Source of the DNA: Powellomyces hirtus
Lineage: Eukaryota > Chytridiomycota > Chytridiomycetes > Spizellomycetales > Powellomycetaceae
Length of the DNA: 64,000 nucleotides
Assembly (NCBI GenBank): GCA_025526995.1
Contig: JAHLKG010000003.1
Location: 1,736,001-1,800,000, forward strand
Reading direction: 5' to 3'
Made by a program: the position numbers and the translations under genes. The notes under the pieces are model-generated. The model saw only the letters and a list, made by a program, of their open reading frames with translations. It was not told where the DNA came from and ran no database searches. Within the stretch, counting starts at the first letter, position 1; every line of letters begins with the position of its first letter. Of the stretch, positions 53,788 to 64,000 are shown piece by piece.

Positions 53788-54868
53788 CTAATATCTAGTG
53801 GATCCCCCATGCACATCTATGATAGCCTGCATACGGTAAGGCATGCTCTCTATGAGCTTGTCTAAAAACTCTCGCTCGAGGGACAGCCAAGCTAAATCTA
53901 TGTGGAACTTGAGCTCGTCAACACTTGTTGGACGTGAATGGAGGGCAAAGACCTTGCGCTTGATGACAGCCCAGATGTTCTCGATGGGGTTGAGATCAGG
54001 GCTGTTGTCAGGCCACTGCATTGGCTTGATGCCTCGCTGTGCAAGCCAGACCATTGTTGCGGCAGAGGAATGGATGGGAGCACCGTCCTGCATGAAAATG
54101 AGCGGGTTTATAGGATCTGCAGCGTTTTCCGCATCATAGAAGTTCATGACGTAGCAGTTGAGATGCTCGATATAGGCAGTGGAATTGATGCCCTTGGTTT
54201 GCTTCTCCTTTGAGCCAGCAGGCTGAATAATTTTCATGATTTCGTTGAGCGGTCCAGTATTGTTTCCTACAAAACAACCCCACAACATGACTGACTTTCC
54301 CTTGCGTAAAATATGATGAATGTTGCGCTCATCATACCTTTGCCCTCGTCCCCGCAGCACCCGCTTTGCGTACCAACCTCCAATCATAATTGAAGTCTTG
54401 TCAGTCCACATAACACGTCACCCCTGATCGAGGGTCCAATTGGGGTGAGCTTGAGCATAGGCGAGTTGATTGAGACAATGGGTGGCGTTGAGAGTGGGCT
54501 TACGAGCAGCCCAGCAACTTGAATAGTTGAGATAGACAAGGAACCAGCGTTGGAGGGTTTTTTTGTTGGGGTGCTGTCCTGTGGTCAAAAATCAATGATG
54601 CACCATAGTTGTCATATCCAACCAGCGGTTATTGTTTGCAAAAGCTCTCAGTACCTCTACCTCTTGTGCAGAATTTCCAAGTTTACGGGAGCGTCCAGTC
54701 TACTTCCTGCTCGCCACGGTTTTCTCTTCCCACCAACGCTTCCAGGTCTTTTGAATGAGGCTTCTAGAAACCCCGTGCAGTGCCATTATCTTGATGATGG
54801 GTGATGCCAGCCTCCTTAAGAGCAACGATGGCAGCTCGCTTCTCGGAGGTCAAGTGCTTTCTGGACAT
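53788..54868 (-). pseudogene. Tc1/mariner transposase, inactivated
   Basis: The N-terminus MSRKHLTSEKRAAIVALKEAG (helix-turn-helix region) starts at 54868. The catalytic part runs from 54411 to 53788: MWTDKTSI, LWGCF, FMQDGAPIHSS and WPDNSPDLNPIENIWAVIKRKV, the DDE pattern of the family. It is broken by a frameshift within the first 90 nt, an in-frame TAG near 54700 and a TGA just before WTDKTSI (near 54421). The C-terminal end (YRMQAIIDVHGGSTRY) is complete. It encoded the enzyme that moved the surrounding element. Confidence 0.88.
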
Positions 54869-54991
54869 GCTGCCGAGAAGATTGCGGGAATGCAGGAATG
54901 CGAGAAGGAATGCGGCAGCGTCGCGGCAGCGTTGCGGCATGTCCGGACAGAAGTCAGCTGGCGAAGGACGCTAACCAACAGTTACACAAGA

Positions 54992-55021
54992 GGGGGGCTC
55001 CACATTTCTGCCCACCAACTG
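54992..55021 (-). repeat. Right terminal inverted repeat of the mariner element
   Basis: Begins with a run of six G and ends CAACTG before TA; reverse complement of the left end with two mismatches. Confidence 0.9.
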
Positions 55022-55023
55022 TA

Positions 55024-55526
55024 TAGGGGAGGATGAACCTTTGAGACCCCAACTTTCATATGGGGGATACACAAGGGGTTTTATGGGTGGGGTTGCCATC
55101 TGAATGCTTGAAGGGTTACTTCTTCCCAGGACGCTGGTAAATGTGTCCAATTGAAGGTTTATGAGGTTGTACAACTTCTAAATCTAAGGTACTCTGACAC
55201 GGTTTTTTTGTGACACATGCAGACGTGCTCTGTGTTGTGTTCTGTGTGGTACAGTACTGCAACAGTGCACACAAGTGCAATTGCGCTTTGCAGGAGAGTG
55301 CAATTTCATAAATCCATGTTTGGACACCATAAACCCATGTTTGGGTGGATTTACTGATGTTTTGGAGCCTTTAGGGGCTCAACGGTTGGGGCTGCAAGCT
55401 GAAAGTGAAATGCTACAGATTCAGCGTCCAATCAAATCATGGCTGATGTCAGCAGCTATTGGGTCAACTTCAAACGTTTCAGCCAATCGGTGGAGATGCT
55501 CGTAAATCCTAACTTGGAATCTCCGT
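55024..55526. other. Flank between mobile elements
   Basis: No coding feature supported; one ATG-less frame at 55275-55505 is low complexity. Confidence 0.4.
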
Positions 55527-56193
55527 TTGTAACGTGTGACCGTTATACCAGTAACGCTAAGAGCTGAATTGGATCACGTGTAATCACGTGATTGCAGAAA
55601 AAAGTAGATCAAACCATTTGACAAGCTAGACATTACTCATAAAACTAAGTGTCATACGCCCCCCGTCCAAATACCACCATAGTAGTGATGTGGACTATCT
55701 CCCTAAACCACTGGTTTGATCCCCAAGAAACGCGGGTCAGATTTAGCTAAGGAGTGGCTGAAATAAGCCTTATTTTATCATATGCCTCTTGGAACTAGAA
55801 TAAGGCGTATCTTTGTATCCAGTGAACTAGTCGCTGTATCCGCAATAACAAAGCGGCTAAATAGTTGTCACAATAAACAAAATGGGCGCAAAGTATAAAT
55901 AGTAGAGTACTTTCCGCTCCCGTTTAAAGAAATACATGCAATTCTGAACCCAGACTTAGTACATACTACTTGTTGCTTTCCACTATCTTAATTAAAGTCA
56001 AGTGTATTACACTAAGACATAGAAATACACTTCCCATACATACATCTCCGTGCAAGTAACAATGTTACACTGTCATCCGCATCACAGAAGAGCTATGTCA
56101 CTCCCTTACAAAGGTCATACAAATGGTGTGATCTGAATTTAGCCAATCCTCTGCATTTTTAATAAAGTACTAGAAACGCTGATATCTCTAATA
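55527..56193 (+). repeat. Probable degenerate copia-type LTR
   Basis: Ends directly before a tRNA-Met-type primer site at 56194. Contains a TATA-like tataaatag (55896) and an inverted CACGTG pair (55572-55593) like that of the intact LTRs at 57417 and 63346. The left boundary is a guess, because the partner LTR is not in the window. Confidence 0.45.
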
Positions 56194-56207
56194 GGTTATG
56201 AGCTCTG
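56194..56207 (+). promoter_or_regulatory. Primer-binding site of a degenerate copia-type element
   Basis: ggttatgagctctg, one base different from the sites at 42938, 48054 and 57656. Confidence 0.65.
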
Positions 56208-56310
56208 AGAACACCGGTCAAACTCTCATGATTCTCCCTTAGAAAAACTTCGAAACTACAAGTCTTCCGTCAAATTCAAGTGCCAAGAAAGTACCGAGCA
56301 CACCATCAAG

Positions 56311-57368
56311 ATGCCTACTGCCAGATCTCCCATTCCAGGAGTGCAGACCCGCCAACAAGCCCGTCAAGCCACACAAAATGCCTAACAGGGTCCTGACATT
56401 GAAGAAGATATTAATACTGAAGCTTTAATCTACCATGATTCCCACGACAAAGATCCCGTTGCGGATGAGATGAATCCTGGAAAAATGCACACCCAACTGG
56501 CAACAGAACTGACTGAACCGCAGGCTGACATAGTCTTGCACATTCTGCAGAGGTTCAAGATGAAAATGGACAAAAAGTTCAACTATCGGATGGAGAAGTT
56601 AGAGAAAAACTTATTGACTAAGTCAAATCCTCTTGTTACATCACCTTCCCATCAACACGAAAAGATCGAAAATGGGAACGCTCACATCGGGAGTTACAAT
56701 GGCTCTGCAACATCAACGATGCGAGACCTACCCGTTTCACCAATGCACACCCCTTCCCTCAAAATCTCGTTACTCACGGCGAAGTTGAAGCCCCTGGTGC
56801 CCCTCACTTTTGTCCGTCTTCTCCAACAAAGAGCACAACAACCACGAGCAGTTGAAGTGAAGTCCGTGAAGCCCATCGCCTTTCATTCCAATTTTTTGAA
56901 TCAGCGATCATTGAAATCATGAAGTACGTCAGAACAGGAAATGATTTGAAACTTGTCGATTTTGTTGACCAAGTCAATGTGATCTTTTTCCTCAAATCTG
57001 TACCTGCAGATGAACAACTTTCCTTCATAACCGGCAAGCTCACTGGCAATGCAAGGCAATTTTATCAGAACTACTGCAAGAAGGCTGACGAAGGGAAATA
57101 CCCTCCCATTACCAATTGGCCAACTTTCAAGCGACCTTTCCTGCAACGTTTCCACCCACACAATCACAAAGAGACCCTACTATCTCAGTTTGAAAGACTA
57201 CGGCAAGGAACACACACTATTCAGTCATTTGTCCAGCTTATGGGGGCGGATGAATTTGGCCGACTCTCGAAATGCAACTTAGAGATTGAGGTTGCAGATG
57301 AGGGGGACCACAAGTGTTTCCTGATTCCACATTCCGGTGTGTTACTGCGGTTCAATCTTATCCAATGA
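56311..57368 (+). pseudogene. Degenerate copia-type gag
   Basis: Starts MPTARSPIPGVQTRQQ, resembling the MPLSRSPI start of the tandem copia Gag. Broken by a TAA near 56383 (CAA to TAA would explain it) and a frameshift near 56910. After that a Gag core is readable: VDQVNVIFFLKSVPADEQLSF, TGNARQFYQNY, WPTFKRPFLQRFHP, LRQGTHTIQSFVQLMGADEFGRL. Coding similarity fades before 57368. The younger copia element at 57417 then interrupts the locus. Confidence 0.75.
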
Positions 57369-57416
57369 CGTTTTTGGAATGGCTTCCGGGTAACATTCTT
57401 TGTCCACAGCCAATCC

Positions 57417-57655
57417 TGTTAGCACGTACAGACTCTGTCATTGAGTCACAACTGCGCCATTGCAGGGCATATCACGCGATCACGTGAACCCACGTGATCA
57501 ACTCCGATATAAGTAGTTTTCCTTCCATACTTAATATATTGGTGGGACTTTTCTCTTTTTCTCCAGTAGAGCGGGATTAAGTTACTTCGTTGTTCTGCTC
57601 AGTCAACTACCCTAAAGCTTCCTCAACTATCTACTCAGATACTCTCAGACCAACA
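57417..57655 (+). repeat. 5' LTR of the second copia family
   Basis: 239 bp with a GATCACGTG-aacc-CACGTGATC inverted repeat (57478-57499) and gatataagtag TATA-like box. Differs from the 3' LTR at 57442, 57469 and 57540, each a CG in the 3' LTR. Confidence 0.95.
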
Positions 57656-57669
57656 GGTTATGAGCCCTG
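57656..57669 (+). promoter_or_regulatory. Primer-binding site overlapping the polyprotein start codon
   Basis: GGTTATGAGCCCTG directly after the LTR, matching the initiator tRNA-Met anticodon arm. Its internal ATG (57660) is the first codon of the long Gag-Pol frame (MSPEMVGNE). Confidence 0.78.
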
Positions 57670-60600
57670 AAATGGTAGGCAACGAAACGAGCCCCCGGTA
57701 CACTCGTAGTATGTTAAGACGCCTAACGGGTCGGCAGACCCCAGGGTCCAATACGCTACAACGAGCCGTAGAACGTGCAGCAAAGAAAAGCGCACGAGTG
57801 CCTGGTGAATGGACATCACCAGACAATGGAGGGAAATCTGCCGGTAACAATACACTGGCAGAGCCAACGCCTTTGAGTGTCGACGCCAACGAGGGCAACG
57901 ACGCATTGGAAGGGCGTACCCGAAACGTCGACCGACGCGATGGCAAGGTCGATACCCGTCCCCTATCAAGCAGTACAGATGATCACAGAACGATCAACTA
58001 CAGTACTCCAGCGGCATTCCCAAGTGGGGAATCAGCGAACACCATGCATGTCCGCCCGCGTGAGGCGGACATGGATAGGATAGATCGGCTTGAGAATTCT
58101 CTAGCCCAACTAACGGAAATGCTCCAAATGAAATGGCGCATGGATCAGGATGTGAATATCTCGGTCAACCCTCAAGTACGTACGGCGCAACGGCGCATAC
58201 ACACACCATCACCCACTCGCAACGACGGGTTCGCTGCACCGTGGACAGAGTACAATCAGGAGATTGGAGCTCAACAGGAATACCAACGTTCTCCATTTGA
58301 ACGCCGCCCTACATCACCGACATTGAGCATACACAGCGTGACGACCAAAATCGTCGACAGTCGAGGTGCGAAGGCTTTCGTGGATGGAACGCTGAAAGAT
58401 ATTGGATCTTACAACGGGGAAGCCAATATGGTCAAACTTCGAACGTTCATCGACAAGATTGAGACAGTTGTGAAGTACGAAATGGTTCCGCCCGAGTTTC
58501 TCGTAGATTTTGTGGCTACAAAACTCACAGGATGGGCATACACTTGGTGGCAGTTGCTCTCACCAAGTAAAAGGAACGAAATTACGACGTGGCATGACTT
58601 TGAAGACGTTGATTCAGGACGAACCAACACCGGTCTTAGGTCCGCCCTTCTGGCGCGCTTCGCGCCACGAAACCACACTAGGGATTCGCTGCAGAAATTA
58701 CGGGAATTGCGTCCCAAAGGCCGCATGGATGAGTACATCACTCAGTTCAACATGCTGGCATTTTCTCTGCCAAAAACCCCGGATTACGTCCTTCAGGATT
58801 ACTTCATCAACGCGCTAACACCAGACCTTGCGGCCTTGGTTCAGGCTAATGAAGAAAACATAACTGATTTGAGCAGTTTACAGGCCGCTGCATCCAGGAT
58901 CGCCGCCAACATGGCTAAGAAACCTAGCGGGACCACAACGGATACGCGACCAGGTGCCGCACACACTGACGCCTCTAAGAAACAAAAGGGTGGCAAGAAC
59001 CACGGGGAGAAGTCAACAAACGGCAAGAAGGACAAGGAATCTACTCCATCAAACAAAGGTCAACAATCACAAAAGTCGGGTTGTTGGGCCTGTGGAGACC
59101 CTAAACACCGAACACAGGAGTGCGAAGTGTTAAAGAAGTTCAAATCCGAGATGGAGAAGAACAAGACAAAGCAGTCGTCTGATGGTGCTGTTAGCACAAA
59201 TGCTGTGGAAGCATTACACGTCTGGGTCCGCCAAGAACAACCGTATGAAGCCCTCATCGACTCTGGCGCTACGGACCACATGACACCTCACAAAGCGACC
59301 TTGGATCACTCAACCGTGTACAGTGATGTCAGAGCTGTTATGCTTGCTGACAAAACATCACTACCCTCTACAGTTCGAGGTACGGTACGAGTAGAAGTTA
59401 ACGACTATCCGAATCCGCTCGAGTTGGGCGGAGTCCTGCATGTGCCAGGATTACGACAAGATCTCGTATCGGTAGCGAAATGCAACGATCAAGGCGTTGA
59501 CGTGCTCTTCAAGTCGAATGGAGACGTCATTTTCACGCGAGACGGCAAAGATATCGCCAAAGGCGTACGCCGCAACAACGCGTATTACCTGCAAGGTACG
59601 CTGCTGTCTGAAAGTCTGTGGACGGATTCAGAAGCATGCACTGTCGAAGTCTCTCCTACACTCGCTCATGCTCATCTTGGACACGTTGGCAAACACGTCC
59701 TGGAGAAGATGGCATCGGTTACGAACAGTTGGTCCGTAGTGGGGGATCCAAGCGACTTCAAAGATTGTGAAGCCTGCGTGTTAGGAAAAGCCGCTCGTCT
59801 TCCATTCTCCCTTGGTAACGTTGAAGCCAGGGAGATCTGTGAGCTGATTCATTCAGACCTACAGGGACCATTTCGCATCCCTGGTTACGAAGGATCACGC
59901 TATTCGCTGGAGTTCATTGAACACACATCCAGATACGTGACTGTTTTCCCTATTCCTTCAAAGGATTCAGCAGTCATACTCAAAAAGTTTCTCATCTACA
60001 AGGCTTGGATTGAGAAACAGACTGACCGACAAATCAAGATCCTACGTACGGATTGAGGCACCGAATACTTTGGCGAGGTTCTAGAGTACCTATTGGAAAA
60101 TGGTATCACTCATCAAAAGTCCGCGGCCTATTCGAGTCAGCAAAACGGGATTGCCGAACGATGGCATCGCACGGCGCTGGACAGGGTCCACGCCACCTTC
60201 GCGGATACGAAACTACCCCGAAGATTCTGGCCCGCTCTACTGATAGCGGCTGGATACATCTATTCCCTTACGTACAACCGCATCAACAAGAAGACGCTGC
60301 ATGAAATACTGTTTGGCCAGCGTCCTGATGTCGCCCATCTTAGGCATATCGGTTGCGTGGCGTATCCCGTTCTAACAAGCAAAGGATGGAATAAAATGGG
60401 GAATCGAGCAAAGAAGGCTTTCTTGGTGGGCTATGCTCAACCCTCAGGTACCAAGGGGTATCTGGTTTGGGATCCTATCACTGACAAGGTCAAAGTGTCA
60501 CGAGACGTGATCTTCAAAGAAGACTTGGGACTCGAACCCAAATATCAACAGGATCCAGCACATCTTGATCTTCTAGATGAGGAGAGTCAGGAGGATGACG

Positions 60601-62520
60601 TCGAATACGCCGTGGAGGCAATTATCGACGAGCGCCGCAGTAAGGCGCACACAAAAGAGTACTTGGTTAAGTGGGAGGGATATCAAGAACCTACGTGGGA
60701 GTCCCAACTTTCATTACTCGATACTACAGCATTGGATGACTGGGAGAATCGAGTAGCCGCGTACAATGTTGGCACACGACGAAATGACCCCATCGCTGCA
60801 TACGCCGCCCGCGCGCGGACTCAAGCAACGATCAACGAAGACGCCATGACATGGAAGCAAGCAATGAAAACACCTCAGAAGGAGGAATTTCTCAAGGCTG
60901 CACGCATTGAGTACCAATCCCTGGTCGACAACGGTACATGGGAGCTCACCAAGCGTCCACGTAACAAGCGCGTGATCGGAACAACATGGGTCTTTCGAAC
61001 GAAGGTCAATCCCGATGGCACTTTTAACAAGTTCAAAGCCAGAGCAGTGGCTCAAGGCTTCTCTCAACAACCCGGTCACGACTTTGGTGATACATATTCA
61101 CCTACGCTACCATTCACAGCGCTACGCCTCTTCTTGGCGTATTGTGTCCAGCACGGGCTGGACATCCACAGTATGGACGCTGTCACCGCCTTCCTTAACA
61201 GCGATATTGATAAGGATATCTATATTGAGCAGTTTGAGGGATTCGAAGATCCGGATCACCCCAAAGGCGATTGGGTCCTGAAGCTACTGAAAGCTCTATA
61301 CGGCCTGAAGCAATCACCTCTTCGTTGGTATGAGACCTTGAAGACTGCACTGTTGAAGCTCGGCTACGAAGCGGTTTCTGTTATCTTTTTCAAGTACGCG
61401 ACAGACGACCGTACACCTCCGTCGAACGAAAATTTGGTCCTTATTCTCGTCTTCGTCGACGACCTGCTGATTGCAGCGAAGGATTCGGAGATTCTGGCGA
61501 ACAGCAAAACGGAGCTACATTCGAAGTTCAAGTTTACGGAACAAGGTCGCGTAACCAGTCACCTTGGTCTCGTCTACAAATATGACTTCGACTCTCCTGT
61601 TCGTACCCTCGAAATCTCAAATGTCAAGTACATCGACGACGCTCTTGCACAATTTGGCATGAGCGACTGCCATCCTGTCTCCACCCCGTACGCCGTGTCA
61701 GCGCGTAACCAACAACCGGAGGATTCGACCCCATTCACGAATCTGAAAATGTATCAGGAAGCAGTGGAGGTCCTCACTTGGGCCTCCATCACATGACGAT
61801 GGGACATCGCCACTGCCGTCGGTTACGTTGCGCGCCGCGTGGCCGCACCTACCAACTCCGACTGGAACAACGTTAAGCGCATTTTCCGCTATTAGAAGGG
61901 TACCCGCAATTATGCCCTCAAGTTTACATCCAAACGAAATGATCCGCGTGGCTTACGCGTATTCACGGATGCGGATTATGCAGGAGAACTCACCGACCGG
62001 ACGTCCACTACAGGTATTTTGGCCCTTTACAATGGGTTCCCTGTTCTGTGGAAAAGCAGCAAGCAGAAGTGCACCGCCCAAAGTACGACTGAGCGGAGTA
62101 TATAGCTGCAAGTACCGGCCACAACGAAGCCAAATGGCTACGCCAACTCTTGGCGGAAGTTTTGGGACCTCAACCGGATTACAAATCTCGACCGGTCCCT
62201 CTCCATGTCGATAATCAGAGCGCCGGGGCCTTGATTCAGTCTAAGGCTATCAACCAACGCACCAAACACATTGACGTTCGGTACCACGCTATACGCGATT
62301 CGTTCGCGAAGCAAATTATCGAAATCATCGACACCAATACGGACGATCAACTGGCGGACATCTTTACGAAGCCTTTTCCCACTGTGAAACATAAGGACAC
62401 TGTCCTGAGGATTACGAATGGGACTCATATATTTGATGAGAGAATACGCAATGAGGGCGCGTCTACGGAAGCACACCGAGCTCAAGTGTTACTTGCTGAA
62501 TGTCAGGAGAATTACTCACA
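57660..62520 (+). pseudogene. Gag-Pol polyprotein of the second copia family, inactivated
   Basis: One frame with Gag (DIGSYNGEANMVKLRTFIDK), CCHC knuckle (CWACGDPKHRTQEC), protease (LIDSGATDHM), integrase (CEACVLGKAARLPF, IHSDLQGPF, SSQQNGIAERWHR), chromodomain near 60601-60755 (VEYAVEAI, EYLVKWEGYQEPTWES), RT (LYGLKQSPLRWYE, FVDD) and RNase H (FTDADYAGELTDRTST). Broken by TGA at 60054 (RTD*GTEY), TGA at 61794, TAG at 61893 and a one-base loss near 62091 (TTE-AEY). The RNase H end is then read in another frame (HVDNQSAGALIQ, RTKHIDVRYH, LADIFTKPF). The 3' limit of pol is approximate. Confidence 0.92.
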
Positions 62521-62540
62521 ACACTGGCTTACCTTGGCAT

Positions 62541-63164
62541 CTACACCACAATTGTGGAACCCGAAACAATGCCCCCCAAGGAGGATGGGCCTGCCCCTCC
62601 TCCACCATCCTCATCGCTTGAGGGTGAGCGTCGGCTTGAAGAACCCGATGGTCCCTCCAACTCTTCGGCTGTCCCCTCCTCCTCCTCCTCTTCCTCATCA
62701 TTATATGGAGCTTCCCGCTCCAGGATGTCCCACATCCTCTTCACCTCCGCTACAGACTTCTTGTCCGCAGCCCTCTTCTTTGTCTGGGCCGTATCCTTGC
62801 CCTTCCCAACTGCCAGCTTCCGGCTCCGCCGGTCCTCTAGTATGGACCTCAGTCCATCAAGCGTCCCGGTCGCCCGTGCGCGACCAAGAGGCGTACCAGA
62901 CCTCGCCCGGTCTTTCACCCGGTCTTTTGCCTGCTCGATGTGACGTTCAAGGACCCCTTGACGGTCCTTGCGGTGGAACTGTCGGGCATGCGCTGCTGAC
63001 ATCGTTCGAATCTCCGCTCGGGACAACCCCGCAGCGGGTGCGCCTCCCTGTGGCGCAGAGGGCACCACTGACGATGGCACAGCAGGAGCTGTGGTCGTCG
63101 CAGGAGCGGTTACCGGCGGTCCCGTCTTTCTCGCCGTCTGCTTCGCTTTGCCCGAACCTGACAA
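62541..63164 (-). CDS. Antisense open frame in the second copia family
   Basis: A 207-codon minus-strand frame between RNase H and the 3' LTR. It has no in-frame ATG at its start; a short splice from an ATG near 63204 (donor gtaagc, branch-like ctaac, acceptor tgtcag, 34-nt intron) would keep the phase but is unusually small. The product is Ala/Pro/Thr-rich, then strongly basic and helical (LERHIEQAKDRVKDRARSG, RSILEDRRSRKLAVGKGKD), then KSVAEVKRMWDILEREAPYNDE followed by an acidic run of eight Glu. No zinc motif and no known family. The position equals that of the RING gene in the tandem family. Confidence 0.45.
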   Translation of the reverse strand: MSGSGKAKQTARKTGPPVTAPATTTAPAVPSSVVPSAPQGGAPAAGLSRAEIRTMSAAHARQFHRKDRQGVLERHIEQAKDRVKDRARSGTPLGRARATGTLDGLRSILEDRRSRKLAVGKGKDTAQTKKRAADKKSVAEVKRMWDILEREAPYNDEEEEEEEGTAEELEGPSGSSSRRSPSSDEDGGGGAGPSSLGGIVSGSTIVV

Positions 63165-63345
63165 CTACACCGGCACATAGTTAGAGCTTACGCCTCATTT
63201 GCGCGGATCTCATAGACGTACCCTAGCCATTCCTCGTAATCTCAAAGTGTAATAAATGGGGGTGTTTGGGGGTGTGCGCGGGGCTGTGTAGTAAAAGTAG
63301 ATAGAGCAACTCTCTCACTGCCAGACTGACAGGTCTGAGTGGGGG

Positions 63346-63584
63346 TGTTAGCACGTACAGACTCTGTCATCGAGTCACAACTGCGCCATTGCAGGGCGTA
63401 TCACGCGATCACGTGAACCCACGTGATCAACTCCGATATAAGTAGTTTTCCTTCCATACTTAATATATCGGTGGGACTTTTCTCTTTTTCTCCAGTAGAG
63501 CGGGATTAAGTTACTTCGTTGTTCTGCTCAGTCAACTACCCTAAAGCTTCCTCAACTATCTACTCAGATACTCTCAGACCAACA
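63346..63584 (+). repeat. 3' LTR of the second copia family
   Basis: 239 bp; preceded by the purine-rich gagtgggggtg. Confidence 0.95.
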
Positions 63585-63780
63585 AATCCCCACTGCCGCA
63601 TGGGTGTTACAAGTGTTGCTTTCCACTTGTCCAGTGGAGAGAGCAATGCAAAGTGAGAATCCTACAACTACCTCAGCTCAACGGTGAGGATCACGTCAAC
63701 GAACCATGTCAAACACGAACATCATCATCATGTAACCCTAATGCATCAATGTTTGGGTCAGTAAAAGGTTCGAAAGAGTG
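63585..63780. other. Flank of the second copia element
   Basis: Continues the sequence interrupted at 57416. No coding assignment possible. Confidence 0.4.
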
Positions 63781-64000
63781 ATGCAACTGTGCATCAAGAT
63801 TCTCGCAGTGCACCACAATGTTCCAGTTGTCTTTGGCGAGACCGAAATGAAGCGCACAGCGGAGAGAGTGGTGAAGGGAAAGGTGAAAATGCTGTTGAAT
63901 GAAACAGAGAAGGGGAAAGAAAAGGGAAAGAGGGTGGTCCAGGAGAAAGAGAAGGAAAATGCGAAGGCAGACGGGAAGCGGAAGGTTGACGAATATAGAA
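63781..64000 (+). CDS. Partial Lys/Glu-rich open frame running off the window
   Basis: From ATG 63781 the frame is open to the window end: MQLCIKILAVHHNVPVVFGE, then TEMKRTAERVVKGKVKML and a Lys/Glu-rich charged stretch (NETEKGKEKGKRVVQEKEKE). It may be part of the old retroelement interrupted at 57416 or of a host gene. No family recognised. Confidence 0.3.
   Translation, partial: MQLCIKILAVHHNVPVVFGETEMKRTAERVVKGKVKMLLNETEKGKEKGKRVVQEKEKENAKADGKRKVDEYR

Larger units (their letters stand above)
42648..55021 (-). mobile_element. Tc1/mariner-type DNA transposon, split by a copia insertion
   Basis: The 30-bp ends at 42648-42677 and 54992-55021 are inverted copies of each other with two mismatches (cagtcggtgggcaaaaatg... 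versus cagttggtgggcagaaatg... read inward). Each is flanked by TA (42646-42647 and 55022-55023), the Tc1/mariner target duplication. Removing the nested copia array leaves about 1.9 kb, the normal size of such an element. A dead transposase lies on the minus strand at its right side. Confidence 0.9.
57417..63584 (+). mobile_element. Second Ty1/copia family, full-length with broken pol
   Basis: LTRs of 239 bp at 57417-57655 and 63346-63584 (TGTTA...CAACA) with three differences. Target duplication AATCC at 57412-57416 and 63585-63589. Domains: Gag, zinc knuckle, protease, integrase, chromodomain, reverse transcriptase and RNase H in one original frame. Protein similarity to the tandem family is low, so this is a separate lineage. 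Confidence 0.95.

Noticed and set aside
60054..60056. TGA in the second copia polyprotein as a programmed readthrough or recoded codon.
   Set aside because: Two further stops and a frameshift follow downstream, so decay is simpler; the change fits CGA to TGA.

Overview
The window is nuclear DNA of a zoosporic (flagellated, chytrid-type) fungus. The genes have many short introns (mostly 57-140 nt, GT...AG) and the housekeeping set looks fungal (HIS3, PNS1-like transporter, V-ATPase E, Sfr1/Mei5). An IFT46 homologue, needed only by cells that build a cilium or flagellum, points to a fungus that kept a flagellum. The species cannot be told from the sequence.

Positions 1-38,900 are a gene-dense chromosomal segment. 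In order it holds: a secreted Cys/His-rich protein; IFT46 (-); a cytosolic glutamyl-tRNA synthetase fused to an EMAPII/Arc1p-type tRNA-binding domain (+); a LURP-one-related protein (-); a gene-poor stretch with a 216-bp tandem repeat and a broken gag-like zinc-knuckle gene (about 8.9-14.0 kb); V-ATPase subunit E (+); a NOPCHAP1-like snoRNP chaperone (+); a SET/MYND methyltransferase (-); a small membrane protein (+); mitochondrial glutamyl-tRNA synthetase (+); an Sfr1/Mei5-like recombination mediator (-); a small membrane protein (-); a TBC1D20-like RabGAP (+); a 1,178-aa low-complexity/coiled-coil protein (-); a ULK3-like kinase (-); a choline-transporter-like protein (+); HIS3 (+); and SMU1 (-). 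Most exon structures were rebuilt by hand, and exon lengths and phases add up to intact frames unless an entry says otherwise.

Positions 39,000-42,640 are repeat-rich and poorly coding. Positions 42,646-63,584 are a nest of mobile elements. A Tc1/mariner element (30-bp inverted repeats, TA duplication, dead transposase) was hit by a Ty1/copia element now present as a perfect-period tandem LTR-internal-LTR-internal-LTR array (5,116-bp period, one CCCAC target duplication). Further on, an old degenerate copia-type gag is interrupted by a second copia family (239-bp LTRs, AATCC duplication) whose polyprotein carries stops and a frameshift.

The most unusual features are in these copia elements. 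Both families carry a chromodomain between integrase and reverse transcriptase. All prime from a site matching the anticodon arm of initiator tRNA-Met. Both have an antisense open frame between the RNase H end and the 3' LTR. In the tandem family that antisense frame is a two-exon gene for a RING/zinc-finger protein. Differences between element copies and between LTRs are mostly CpG transitions, which suggests cytosine methylation of these repeats.
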